Shown here in pieces: positions 37,605 through 45,696 of a stretch of DNA of 64,000 bases. Made by a program: the position numbers and the translations under genes. The notes under the pieces were generated by a model, which was not told where the DNA came from, did no database searches, and worked only from the letters and a program-made list of their open reading frames with translations. Origin of the DNA: Sphingomonas panacis. Lineage in GTDB: Bacteria; Pseudomonadota; Alphaproteobacteria; Sphingomonadales; Sphingomonadaceae. Where the stretch lies: contig NZ_CP014168.1 in the NCBI RefSeq assembly GCF_001717955.1, positions 4,619,501 to 4,683,500 on the forward strand, read 5' to 3'. The stretch's first letter is position 1; each line of letters opens with the position of its first letter.

Positions 37605-38918
37605 TCACCAGAGCAGGCGCGCGGCGGTCCCGATCAGCGCCACGCCGATGGCGGGCAAGGCCGCGAGCACGAGGCGACGCCGTGGCACGCCCGCATCGAC
37701 GAGAAACGCGACGGCGAGGCCGGCTGCGAGCATCGTCCAGAGGTGGTAGCGCAGGTCCGAGGCGACACTCAGCACGAGATAGCCGCCGCCGTAGAGCGCT
37801 GCCGATAGCGCCAGCGGCATCGCCATGCCCGGCACGCCGCGGCTCGCGAACACCATGCCGAGCGCGAGCGCGATCCAGCAGATCGGCCAGCCGAGCGGCG
37901 TGCGGCAGGTCTGCACCGCAAGCCAGTCGAGCGCGCGCTGGAGCGGGTTCTGCGCGATTCGGTAGCCCCAGTCGTTGGGGGCGGATTGCGGTTGGACGGG
38001 GCGTTCGAATTCGTGGCCGATCACGAAGCGCATGTTCTGGTTGGCGTGGCGCAGGCGGTGTTCGGCGTAGGCGATCGGGTGCGCGGCGATCGCCTCCAGC
38101 CAGAACACATAGGGGCTCTGGTGGTGGGCGGCGAAGGTGTCGCGGATCAGCGCGAAGCCGATCGGGCATGGCTCGGCGACCCACCATGCGTAGCTGTCCC
38201 ACCGGACCGGATCATAGCAGCGATGGTTGACCGCGACCGGCGACGCGACCGGCAGCGGCGGGAAGGCGTCGACGCTGCCGTGTTCGGTGATGCCGCCGAG
38301 ATCGAAGATCACCAGCGACAGCGCGACGCCGCTGGGCTTGGCGCCGATCGCGTGGTTGGCGAGCGGCATCGCCACCGCGAGCGCGAGACCGCCGACGAGC
38401 GTGCAGACCGCCCATCGCGCGGGGGTCCGCCGCCAGTGCGCCGGCAGCACCGCGACGAGCAGCGGCAGCGCGGCGAGCAAGGCGTTGAAGCGCAACGTGG
38501 CGGCGAACAGCAGCAGCGCGATCGCGGCGATGCGCAGGCCCCAGCGGCCTTCGCGCCCGGCCCATGCGGCCAGCCCCGCTGCCGCGAGCAATGCGCCCGC
38601 CATCAGACTGTCCTTGAGCACCGACCCGAGCGTCGCCAGCGCGAACGGCAGCAGCGCGACCAGCACGATCAGCCATCGGCGTTGCGCGCGCGCGACGAGC
38701 AGGGCGAAGCCGAGCCAGTACAGCCCGGCTTGCAGCAGCAGCATCGGCGCGGGGCCGGGCCGGAGCGCGATCATCTGCCGCCACACCCATTCCATCGCGG
38801 GCGGATGCCAGTCGTCGAAGGCGCCGCTGACCGCCTGGCCATATTGGCGAACCGCGTCCCAATACATGATGCCGGGCCAATAGGCGGCAAGCTGGAGCGC
38901 CGCCGCCAGCACCAGCAC
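37605..38918 (-). CDS. GT-C-type polytopic membrane protein, unknown, in the hopanoid locus
   Basis: The roughly 437-residue protein has about ten hydrophobic helices. The first periplasmic loop holds an acidic residue after the first helix (YWPGIMYWDAVRQYGQAV, then FDDWHPPAMEW), the arrangement of GT-C glycosyltransferases that use lipid-linked sugars. A large loop around 240-320 contains several cysteines and tryptophans. No ATG occurs: GTG 38918 or a CTG overlapping the hpnL stop (CTGA at 38951) could be the start. It is last in the hpnI-J-K-L operon. Glycosyl transfer to a hopanoid or other lipid is possible but unproven. Confidence 0.7.
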   Translation of the reverse strand: MLVLAAALQLAAYWPGIMYWDAVRQYGQAVSGAFDDWHPPAMEWVWRQMIALRPGPAPMLLLQAGLYWLGFALLVARAQRRWLIVLVALLPFALATLGSVLKDSLMAGALLAAAGLAAWAGREGRWGLRIAAIALLLFAATLRFNALLAALPLLVAVLPAHWRRTPARWAVCTLVGGLALAVAMPLANHAIGAKPSGVALSLVIFDLGGITEHGSVDAFPPLPVASPVAVNHRCYDPVRWDSYAWWVAEPCPIGFALIRDTFAAHHQSPYVFWLEAIAAHPIAYAEHRLRHANQNMRFVIGHEFERPVQPQSAPNDWGYRIAQNPLQRALDWLAVQTCRTPLGWPICWIALALGMVFASRGVPGMAMPLALSAALYGGGYLVLSVASDLRYHLWTMLAAGLAVAFLVDAGVPRRRLVLAALPAIGVALIGTAARLLW

Positions 38919-38947
38919 GGCCGCGACGATGCGGGGCGCGCGGGCGG

Positions 38948-39940
38948 TCAGGCGGGTTCGGCCCGCTTGGCGACGAGCGCGCCGACTTCGCCCGCCTGCC
39001 ACGCGAGAATCGCGGGCACGCCGATGATGAGATCCCGCGCGCGCTTGAGCAGCGAGAGCGCGAGCGCGGTGGTCGGCGGCAAGCCGAACACCGGGCCGAT
39101 CAGCGCGTAAGCGGCTTCCTGAATGCCGATCGCGCCGGGCACCGCGAAGGCGACACTGCGCAAGGTGAAGATCAGCGCCTCGATCGTCAGCGCGGCCCAC
39201 AGCGGCACGTGCGAGCCCATGAACCACAAGGCAACCCACGCCCCCGCCGCGCTGCCGACCCAGGCGAGCAGGTTGAGCGCGAAGGCGGCGAGAATCCGTT
39301 TGGGCTGACGATAGACCGCGTCGAGCTGCACGCGCACCGCGCCGACCGCCTCGACCGAGCCGGGGATCATGCGCGCCGCCAGCGCGCCGATCAGCTTGAG
39401 CACCGGGCGTTGCCCGACCACGAAAGCGATCATCAGCACCGCCATCACCCCCAACCCACCGATCGCGAGCGGCACCAGCCCGGCATGGACCGGACCGCTG
39501 GTCAGCACGACCAGCAGGGCCGCGACCCCGCCGATGGTGAACAGCAATTGCGCCGCCATTTCGGTGGTCATGTCCGCGACCATCGAGGCGTAGATCAGCG
39601 AATCGGGCACGCCGCGTACGCCCAGCGTGCGCGCGCCTACGACGAGGCCGCCGAGTTGCGAGAAGGGCAGCACGTCGGTCGCCGCCTCGCGCGTCGTGCG
39701 TGCCCAGACGAACAACGGCAGCCGACGCAGCGGCTGGCCGGGCGCGGTGACGAGCCACGCGCCGCCAAGCAGCAACAGCACGCCCACCGAGCAGAGCAGG
39801 AACGCGCCCATGCCGAGCCAGCCGATCGCCGCCATCGCCACGAACACCTGCCGCGCGCCAACCGCCCCGACCGTCCAGCCAGCGACCGCAATGCCAATCA
39901 GGGTGGCGGCGAGCAGGCCGGCGCGCGCGAAGCGGTTCAT
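38948..39940 (-). CDS. hpnL: Hopanoid-associated membrane protein HpnL (UPF0104/LPG-synthase TM type)
   Basis: The 330-residue protein has about eight transmembrane helices. The diagnostic segment REAATDVLPFSQLGGLVVGARTL matches HpnL, which belongs to the lysylphosphatidylglycerol-synthase transmembrane/flippase-like superfamily. HpnL is named for its position in hopanoid loci; a role in moving or presenting hopanoid lipids is suspected. The ATG (39940) overlaps the stop of the diiron protein gene by 4 nt. Confidence 0.88.
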   Translation of the reverse strand: MNRFARAGLLAATLIGIAVAGWTVGAVGARQVFVAMAAIGWLGMGAFLLCSVGVLLLLGGAWLVTAPGQPLRRLPLFVWARTTREAATDVLPFSQLGGLVVGARTLGVRGVPDSLIYASMVADMTTEMAAQLLFTIGGVAALLVVLTSGPVHAGLVPLAIGGLGVMAVLMIAFVVGQRPVLKLIGALAARMIPGSVEAVGAVRVQLDAVYRQPKRILAAFALNLLAWVGSAAGAWVALWFMGSHVPLWAALTIEALIFTLRSVAFAVPGAIGIQEAAYALIGPVFGLPPTTALALSLLKRARDLIIGVPAILAWQAGEVGALVAKRAEPA

Positions 39941-40833
39941 GCGGTGGCCGGGATCTTCTTCCGCATCAGCCGGAGCACGAGCCGGATCGCACCGGGCACG
40001 AATTTGGGGCGGATGAGCCGCGCGTCATACGGCGCGAGCCGGCGGTCGTTCTCGGCGAGGCAGATCGCCGCCAGATCGGCGAACTCGATCTCGACACCGA
40101 GTTCCTTCGATCCGTTGAGCGTGAAATTGTTTTCCTGCGCCTTGGTGTTGTCGCCCATGCCCTTGGCCATGTCGATCCGCTCCCAGAACAGGAAGCACCA
40201 CACCGCCCAGACCTTGAGTTCGAAATACGGGCGCCGCCACCACGGCATGTTGCGCCGCCACCACGCCACCCAGTTGACGAAGAACAGGATGTGCCGCCCC
40301 TCCTCGCGCATCACCGGCTCGAACGTATCGATCAACTCGGGCGGGAAGAAGCCGGTGTCCTTGGCGATCTTGAACAGGCCAAAGCCGAAGAAGCTGTCGA
40401 TACACTCCGAGAAGCCCGAGCGCATGAATGCCCATTCGGCGTCCTTCGGCTTGATATAGGGCGGCTCGGGTTCGAGCACGATGCCATAATGCTGGACCAT
40501 GTCGGCGAGCACGATCTTGTGGCGCTTCTCCTCGAAGGCATCCATTTCGAGCGCGGTCTTGAGTTCGGGATCGCGCACGAAATCCGCGAAGGTCTGGACG
40601 AACAGCCCGGTACGCCCTTCGGTCTGCACCGCCATGTCCCAGATCGGCAACGACACGATCTTGGCGCGCACATCATCTTCCAGCACCGGCCAGTCGATCA
40701 GCGCGGGCGTGTAGGGATCATGCGTGTCGAGCAGCGCGCGACAGAACAGGATCTTGTGCGCCTGGCTGCCGAGCTTGACGCGCTCGCCGAGCGCGGGGCC
40801 GGCGGCTTCGATCTTGCCGGGGATATAATTCAT
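39937..40833 (-). CDS. Ferritin-like diiron protein of the hopanoid locus
   Basis: The 298-residue protein starts at ATG 40833 (MNYIPGKIEAAG). Two carboxylate-histidine helices typical of ferritin-like diiron proteins are visible: EMDAFEEKRHKIVLAD (about 106-121) and EPVMREEGRHILFFVNWVAWWR (about 190-211), each with ExxRH. A WWRRNMPWWRRPYFELKVWAVWCF stretch next to the second helix could sit at the membrane. No named hopanoid step uses a diiron enzyme, so an oxidation, desaturation or hydroxylation role is open. Position between hpnK and hpnL, with 4-nt and 13-nt spacing, ties it to the pathway. Confidence 0.8.
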   Translation of the reverse strand: MNYIPGKIEAAGPALGERVKLGSQAHKILFCRALLDTHDPYTPALIDWPVLEDDVRAKIVSLPIWDMAVQTEGRTGLFVQTFADFVRDPELKTALEMDAFEEKRHKIVLADMVQHYGIVLEPEPPYIKPKDAEWAFMRSGFSECIDSFFGFGLFKIAKDTGFFPPELIDTFEPVMREEGRHILFFVNWVAWWRRNMPWWRRPYFELKVWAVWCFLFWERIDMAKGMGDNTKAQENNFTLNGSKELGVEIEFADLAAICLAENDRRLAPYDARLIRPKFVPGAIRLVLRLMRKKIPATA

Positions 40834-40846
40834 TCGCGTGTTCCGT

Positions 40847-41671
40847 CTACAAATCGGCGAAACGCGCCAGCCGGATGCCACCGCGCACGATGATCTCGCG
40901 CGCGACCGGATCGAGCAGCGCCGCCAATTCTTCCTGATATCTATACCCCGGTGCGGCGAGCGCATAGTCGCCGGTGGCGGGGTGGAGATAGATTTCGCTG
41001 ACCCCGTCGGGCAGATGCCGCAGGATGCCGCGCAGCCGGTCGGGCGTCATCGCGCCGGACCAGGCGAGCCCGAAGACATGATCGGGTGCTTTCATGCCGG
41101 CGCGGCGCAGTTTGGTGCGGACGCGGCGCGCGAAGGGACCGGCGATGTCCACGCCCTTAACCGGCTCGACCTTGCGAAGCACCGCGCGCGGCTCGACCGG
41201 CGCTCGCCCGGCGCGCATCCCGAACCGCTGGCCGACCGCGATGACGACCGAGGCGATCGCCGGGTGCATGTGCATGTGCTTGTGCGAATCGACATGATCG
41301 AGCGGCAGGCCGGTCGCGGCGAACAGGCGGAATTGCGCTTCGATCTCGGCGGTGAGCTGGCGCCGTACGCTTGGGCGCAGCAGGATCGCGAGGCTGGTGC
41401 CGAGCGCCTCGATGCGGAACATGCCGCTCGAATCGACGAGATCCGGAATCCGCTCGGGCGGGAGCGCCGGCGGCACCTCGGCGAGCGCGATGTGCAGGCC
41501 GACACCGAGCTGCGGCATCGTCCGCGTCCGCGCCACCGCATCGGCACACGCCTCGCCCGTCACCATCAGGCTGGTGGTGGTGAGGATGCCGTCGCGGTGC
41601 GCCTGCTCGATCGCCGCGTTGACCGGGATCGACACGCCGAAATCATCGGCGTTGAGAATGACCGTCTTCAC
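40847..41671 (-). CDS. hpnK: Hopanoid head-group N-deacetylase HpnK
   Basis: The 274-residue protein belongs to the YdjC/ChbG carbohydrate deacetylase family. The metal site is seen in ILNADDFGVS (Asp-Asp), GVGLHIALAE (His) and DHVDSHKHMHMHPAI (His cluster). HpnK removes the acetyl group from N-acetylglucosaminyl bacteriohopanetetrol made by HpnI. It starts 9 nt after a 65-residue protein gene and is followed by the diiron protein gene 13 nt later. Confidence 0.92.
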   Translation of the reverse strand: MKTVILNADDFGVSIPVNAAIEQAHRDGILTTTSLMVTGEACADAVARTRTMPQLGVGLHIALAEVPPALPPERIPDLVDSSGMFRIEALGTSLAILLRPSVRRQLTAEIEAQFRLFAATGLPLDHVDSHKHMHMHPAIASVVIAVGQRFGMRAGRAPVEPRAVLRKVEPVKGVDIAGPFARRVRTKLRRAGMKAPDHVFGLAWSGAMTPDRLRGILRHLPDGVSEIYLHPATGDYALAAPGYRYQEELAALLDPVAREIIVRGGIRLARFADL

Positions 41672-41680
41672 GCCCGTCCC

Positions 41681-41878
41681 TTACGCCGCGCCGATGCCGT
41701 AGAAGGCGGGATCGGCGAGCACGATATCAGCGACGCGCGGGGCGTTGGGGATGCCGATGCGGCGTAGCAACAGCACCATCGTCGCGCGGTCGCCGTCGCG
41801 CACCGCATGTTCCCAATCCTCGAACAGCCCGCGCGCGGCGAGCCGTTCGTTCACCGTCATGTCCGAAGCCGTGCTCAC
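41681..41878 (-). CDS. 65-residue protein of unknown function between hpnJ and hpnK
   Basis: The small soluble protein begins MSTASDMTVNERLAARGLFE and is mainly helical with charged ends (FEDWEHAVRDGDRATMVLLLRRIGI). No signal or membrane helix is seen. It is set 24 nt after hpnJ and 9 nt before hpnK, and its codon pattern matches theirs, so it is very likely translated. It could be an accessory subunit for HpnJ or HpnK. No known family is recognised. Confidence 0.65.
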   Translation of the reverse strand: MSTASDMTVNERLAARGLFEDWEHAVRDGDRATMVLLLRRIGIPNAPRVADIVLADPAFYGIGAA

Positions 41879-41902
41879 GATAAGCGCCTTGTTATCAGTG
41901 GC

Positions 41903-43348
41903 TTACGCGGCCTCTTTGCGGCGGCGCAGGAAGTCGAAGAATTCGACACCTTCGCGCAGGCGGCGCTTCATCATGTCCCAATCGCGCAACATCTCCCACA
42001 CGATCGAGCCGATCTTGGAGGGGCGGAAGTAGAAGCGCTTGTAGAATTCCTCGACCTTGTCGAAGATCACCTTCGCATGGAGATGCGGGTAGGAAAGCTG
42101 CGCGATCTGGTTGCCGTCGTCGGTCAAGAGGCTGTTGCTGTTGTCGAACCAGCCGTTCTCGGTCGCCTGCTTGTAGAGGAAGGTGCCCGGATATGGCGCC
42201 GCCAGCGACACCTGGATGGTGTGCGGGTTGATCTCCTTGGCGTAGTTGATCGTCTCCTCGATCGTCTCTTCGGTTTCGCCCGGCAGGCCGAGGATGAAGG
42301 TGCCGTGGATGACGATGCCGAGTTCGTGGCAGTCCTTGGTGAACTGCTTGGCGACGTCGACGCGCAGGCCCTTCTTGATGTTGTGCAGGATCTGCTGGTT
42401 GCCGCTCTCATAGCCGACCAGCAGCAGGCGCAGGCCGTTGGCCTTGAGGATTTCCAAAGTCTTGCGCGGCACATTGGCCTTCGCGTTGCAGCTCCACGTC
42501 ATCGGGAAACCGGGCTTGCCGAAACCCAGTTCGCCGAGCGCGACAGCGATTTCCTCAACGCGCGAGTGGATGTCGGTCAGCGTGTCGTCGTCGAAGAAGA
42601 TCTCCTTGGTCTCGGGGATGTTCTCCATGATGTACTTCACTTCCTCGACCACCTTGGCAACCGAGCGGCCACGGTAGTTGTGCCCGCCGATGGTCTGCGG
42701 CCACAGGCAGAAAGTGCAGCGGCTCTTGCAGCCACGGCCGGTATAGAAGCTGACATACGGGTGCTTGAGATAGCCGCCGAAATATTTTTCGATCTGGAGA
42801 TCACGCTTGTAGATCGGCGAAACCATCGGGAGGGAGTCCATGTCCTCGATCATCGCCCGGTCCTTGTTGCGGACGAACGTGCCGTCCGGCGCACGCCAGG
42901 TGATGCCATCGACTTCGGCGAGCGGCTTGCCCTCGGCGATTTCGAGGATCGTGAAATCATATTCCTCGCGCGCGACGAAATCGACCGAGGCGGTGGCGGC
43001 GAGGCTCTTGTCCGGCTCGACCGCGACCTTGGCACCGACGAGACCGATCAGCGCGGTGGGGTTGCGCGCGCGGATCAGCTCGGCGCATTTCACGTCCTGC
43101 GCGAAACTGGGCGTCGAGGTGTGAAGCACGATCAGCTCCATGCCGTCGACCTCGTGCTTGATGTCGTTCCACGACTGGTCGTGCGCGGGCGCGTCGATCA
43201 GCTTCGATCCTGGCACCATCGCGGCGGGCTGCGCGAGCCAGGTCGGGTACCAGAACGACTTGACCTCGCGCTTCATCTGATAGCGCGCACCGGCCCCGCC
43301 GTCATAACCGTCGAACGAGGGGCCTTGCAGGAAAAGCGAACGCATCAT
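41903..43348 (-). CDS. hpnJ: Radical SAM protein HpnJ (BHT cyclitol ether formation)
   Basis: The 481-residue protein has an N-terminal B12-binding-like region (VDGMELIVLHTSTPSFAQDVKCAE) and a radical SAM barrel with the cluster motif CKSRCTFC (C-x3-C-x2-C). HpnJ contracts the glucosamine head group of bacteriohopanetetrol into the cyclitol ether, acting after HpnI and HpnK. The ATG overlaps the hpnI stop by 4 nt (43345-43348). Confidence 0.93.
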   Translation of the reverse strand: MMRSLFLQGPSFDGYDGGAGARYQMKREVKSFWYPTWLAQPAAMVPGSKLIDAPAHDQSWNDIKHEVDGMELIVLHTSTPSFAQDVKCAELIRARNPTALIGLVGAKVAVEPDKSLAATASVDFVAREEYDFTILEIAEGKPLAEVDGITWRAPDGTFVRNKDRAMIEDMDSLPMVSPIYKRDLQIEKYFGGYLKHPYVSFYTGRGCKSRCTFCLWPQTIGGHNYRGRSVAKVVEEVKYIMENIPETKEIFFDDDTLTDIHSRVEEIAVALGELGFGKPGFPMTWSCNAKANVPRKTLEILKANGLRLLLVGYESGNQQILHNIKKGLRVDVAKQFTKDCHELGIVIHGTFILGLPGETEETIEETINYAKEINPHTIQVSLAAPYPGTFLYKQATENGWFDNSNSLLTDDGNQIAQLSYPHLHAKVIFDKVEEFYKRFYFRPSKIGSIVWEMLRDWDMMKRRLREGVEFFDFLRRRKEAA

Positions 43349-44496
43349 GGTAAAGTCTCCGGGGCCGCAGCGATGTGGCCGTTTGGTCCTATTCTAAGCG
43401 TCGCGCCGCGCCAATCAACCGAGCGGACGAAGAAGCTGGCGCAATAGACCGCGAATCCGAAAGTGTCGCGTATCGGCAACACCCAGAGCGGCGCAGCCCG
43501 CGCACCCGCGACCCGTTCCACGGAAATTGCGGCGAAAAGGCGGACGGCGAGCGCGAATGACGCAAGTGTCATTCCCGCGCCCGGCCACCATAATGCGGCG
43601 AGCAGCGCGATCGGCAGCGGGAAGGTCACGATCAGCCCGAGGTATGGCGCGAGGCCGAGATCGCGCACGGTCACGCCCCAGCGCAGTTCGTGCCGCCACA
43701 AGGCGCGGGCGGACCGCTCGTCGAAGGCGTGAGTCACCAGCAGCGGCGGCACGACCACGGAGAGGCCGAGGCCGCGCACCGCCGCGCCGATTGCGTAATC
43801 GTCGGCGAGCACGTCGGCGAAGCGTGCGAAGCCGCCGATCCGCTCCAGCGTGTCGCGGCGCATTGCGATGGTCGATCCCATGCACGGTGTCGCGAGGCGG
43901 TTGGCGACGCCGAAGATCAGCCCGAGCAGGAATTGCCAGTCGATCCCGGCCGCACCCAGCCGAGACCAGAAGCCGGCGTCGCCGCGACCGTGATAGGCGC
44001 AGGTGACGATGCCGACATCGGGCTGGTCGAGCGCCGCCAGCACCTGCGCGATATAGTCGCGGCCGACCGCGATATCGCTGTCGCTGAGCATCACCACCGG
44101 ATGGCGAATGTGCGGTTTGAGATTGGCGAGGTTGGAGATCTTGCCGCTCGATCCATGACGGGTCGAGTCGATGATGAGGTCGATCGTCGCTTGCGGGTGG
44201 CGGCGGCGAAGCGCGTCGATGGCGCGAATCGCGGGGTCGTCGGCGCGCTGCACGCCGCACAGGAGCTGGACCGGGCCGGTGTGCGACTGGGCGAGGAAGC
44301 TGGCGAGCGTATCGAGGAAGCGCGGTTCGGCGCCGTGGAGCGGTTTGAGGATGGTGACGCCGGTGGTCGCGGCGCTCACGGGTGCCGGGTGCGCGAAGAA
44401 GCGGCGCAAAACCAACGTCGCCGCGAGCATCCATCCGATTCCGATCGCGGCGAGCGCCAGCGCGAGCGAACCGAGGATTGCGGTGATGTACCCCAC
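43345..44496 (-). CDS. hpnI: Hopanoid glycosyltransferase HpnI
   Basis: The 383-residue family 2 glycosyltransferase has an N-terminal helix (ITAILGSLALALAAIGIGWML), a GT-A domain with VTILKPLHGAEP, the acidic DxD-like SDSDIAVGRDYI and the acceptor-site HELRWGVTVR, and C-terminal helices. HpnI transfers N-acetylglucosamine to bacteriohopanetetrol. No ATG is near; GTG 44496 begins at the first helix and is used here, with only weak ribosome-binding sequence. It heads the leftward hopanoid operon, divergent from hpnA across about 200 bp. Confidence 0.9.
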   Translation of the reverse strand: MGYITAILGSLALALAAIGIGWMLAATLVLRRFFAHPAPVSAATTGVTILKPLHGAEPRFLDTLASFLAQSHTGPVQLLCGVQRADDPAIRAIDALRRRHPQATIDLIIDSTRHGSSGKISNLANLKPHIRHPVVMLSDSDIAVGRDYIAQVLAALDQPDVGIVTCAYHGRGDAGFWSRLGAAGIDWQFLLGLIFGVANRLATPCMGSTIAMRRDTLERIGGFARFADVLADDYAIGAAVRGLGLSVVVPPLLVTHAFDERSARALWRHELRWGVTVRDLGLAPYLGLIVTFPLPIALLAALWWPGAGMTLASFALAVRLFAAISVERVAGARAAPLWVLPIRDTFGFAVYCASFFVRSVDWRGATLRIGPNGHIAAAPETLP

Positions 44497-44700
44497 GTCC
44501 GAACGTCCCAATCGTTGCGCGCCGCACACGCCCCCAGCCGTTCGTCCCCAGCGAAGCCGAGGAACACGGTTACGGTTCGCCATGTGCCTCGACGTCGCTC
44601 GGCACGAACCGGAGGGGAGCGCTTCCTCCCGCCCCCTACCCGCCTCGCGCGTGAATGTCAGCGCCTTCCTTCCGCCATGACTTTGGGTAAAGGGGCGCGG

Positions 44701-45696
44701 ATGGACAGCAGCGATCTGGTTCTCGTCACGGGTGTGTCGGGGTTCGTCGGCTCGGCGGTCGCGCGGCGGCTGGCGGCGGAGGGGCGCGCCGTGCGCGGCG
44801 TCGTGCGGGCGAGCAGCGCGCGCGCCAATCTCGTCGATTTCCCGGGCGAACTGGTCGAGGGGGATGCGCGCGACCCGCAGGCGATGGCGCGGGCGATGGC
44901 CGGGGTGCGGCACCTGTTCCACGTCGCCGCCGATTACCGCATCTGGGCGCCCGACCCCGAGGAGATCGTCCGCAACAATCTGGCCAGCACGCGTGCCGTC
45001 ATGGAAGCGGCGCGCGATGCCGGGGTCGAGCGGATCGTCTATACCAGCAGCGTCGCGACGCTCCTGCCCGACCCCGCTCGCCCGGCCGACGAGACGCGGC
45101 CCGCCACGCCCGAACAGGCGGTCGGCGCGTACAAGCGCAGCAAGGTGGTCGCCGAGCGGCTGGTCGAGACGATGGCGGCGGCGGGGCTGCCGGTGGTGAT
45201 CGTCAATCCTTCCACCCCGATCGGTCCGCGTGACGTGCGCCCCACCCCGACCGGGCGGATCATCGTCGAGGCGGCGTCGGGCAAGATGCCGGCGTTCGTC
45301 GATAGCGGGCTGAACCTCGTCCATGTCGATGACGTGGCAGAGGGGCATCTGCTCGCGCTGGCGAAGGGGCGGATCGGCGAACGCTATATTCTGGGCGGGC
45401 AGGACGTGTCGCTGGGGGCGATGCTCGGCGAGATCGCGGCGCTGGTCGGGCGCAAGCCGCCGACCGTGGCGCTGCCGCGCGGGCCGCTGTATCCGCTGGC
45501 GTGGGCGAATGAGCTGCTCGCGCGGGTGACGGGCAAGGAGCCGTTCCTGACGATCGATTCGCTCAAGATGGCGGGGCACGCGATGTATTATTCGAGTGCG
45601 CGCGCGGAAAGCGAGCTTGGCTATCGCGCGCGGCCGCATGTCGAGGCGGTGCGCGACGCGATCGACTGGTTCCGGGGCGCGGGGATGATCCGGTGA
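44701..45696 (+). CDS. hpnA: Hopanoid-associated NAD(P)-dependent sugar epimerase/reductase HpnA
   Basis: The 331-residue SDR protein has the nucleotide loop VTGVSGFVGSAVARRL and the active-site YKRSK (Tyr-x3-Lys). NPSTPIGPRDVRPTPTGRII and the DDVAEGHLLA segment match the dihydroflavonol-reductase-like HpnA. The exact reaction is not established; a side-chain reduction is suspected. ATG 44701 is preferred over an upstream in-frame ATG at 44677. The GTG of hpnB overlaps its stop (GTGA), starting a run of coupled genes through hpnG. Confidence 0.9.
   Translation: MDSSDLVLVTGVSGFVGSAVARRLAAEGRAVRGVVRASSARANLVDFPGELVEGDARDPQAMARAMAGVRHLFHVAADYRIWAPDPEEIVRNNLASTRAVMEAARDAGVERIVYTSSVATLLPDPARPADETRPATPEQAVGAYKRSKVVAERLVETMAAAGLPVVIVNPSTPIGPRDVRPTPTGRIIVEAASGKMPAFVDSGLNLVHVDDVAEGHLLALAKGRIGERYILGGQDVSLGAMLGEIAALVGRKPPTVALPRGPLYPLAWANELLARVTGKEPFLTIDSLKMAGHAMYYSSARAESELGYRARPHVEAVRDAIDWFRGAGMIR

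Noticed and set aside
44497..44700. EcfG-type (GGAAC-N16/17-GTT) general stress promoter between hpnI and hpnA
   Set aside because: A GGAAC occurs near 44571 but no matching -10 element lies at the required distance.
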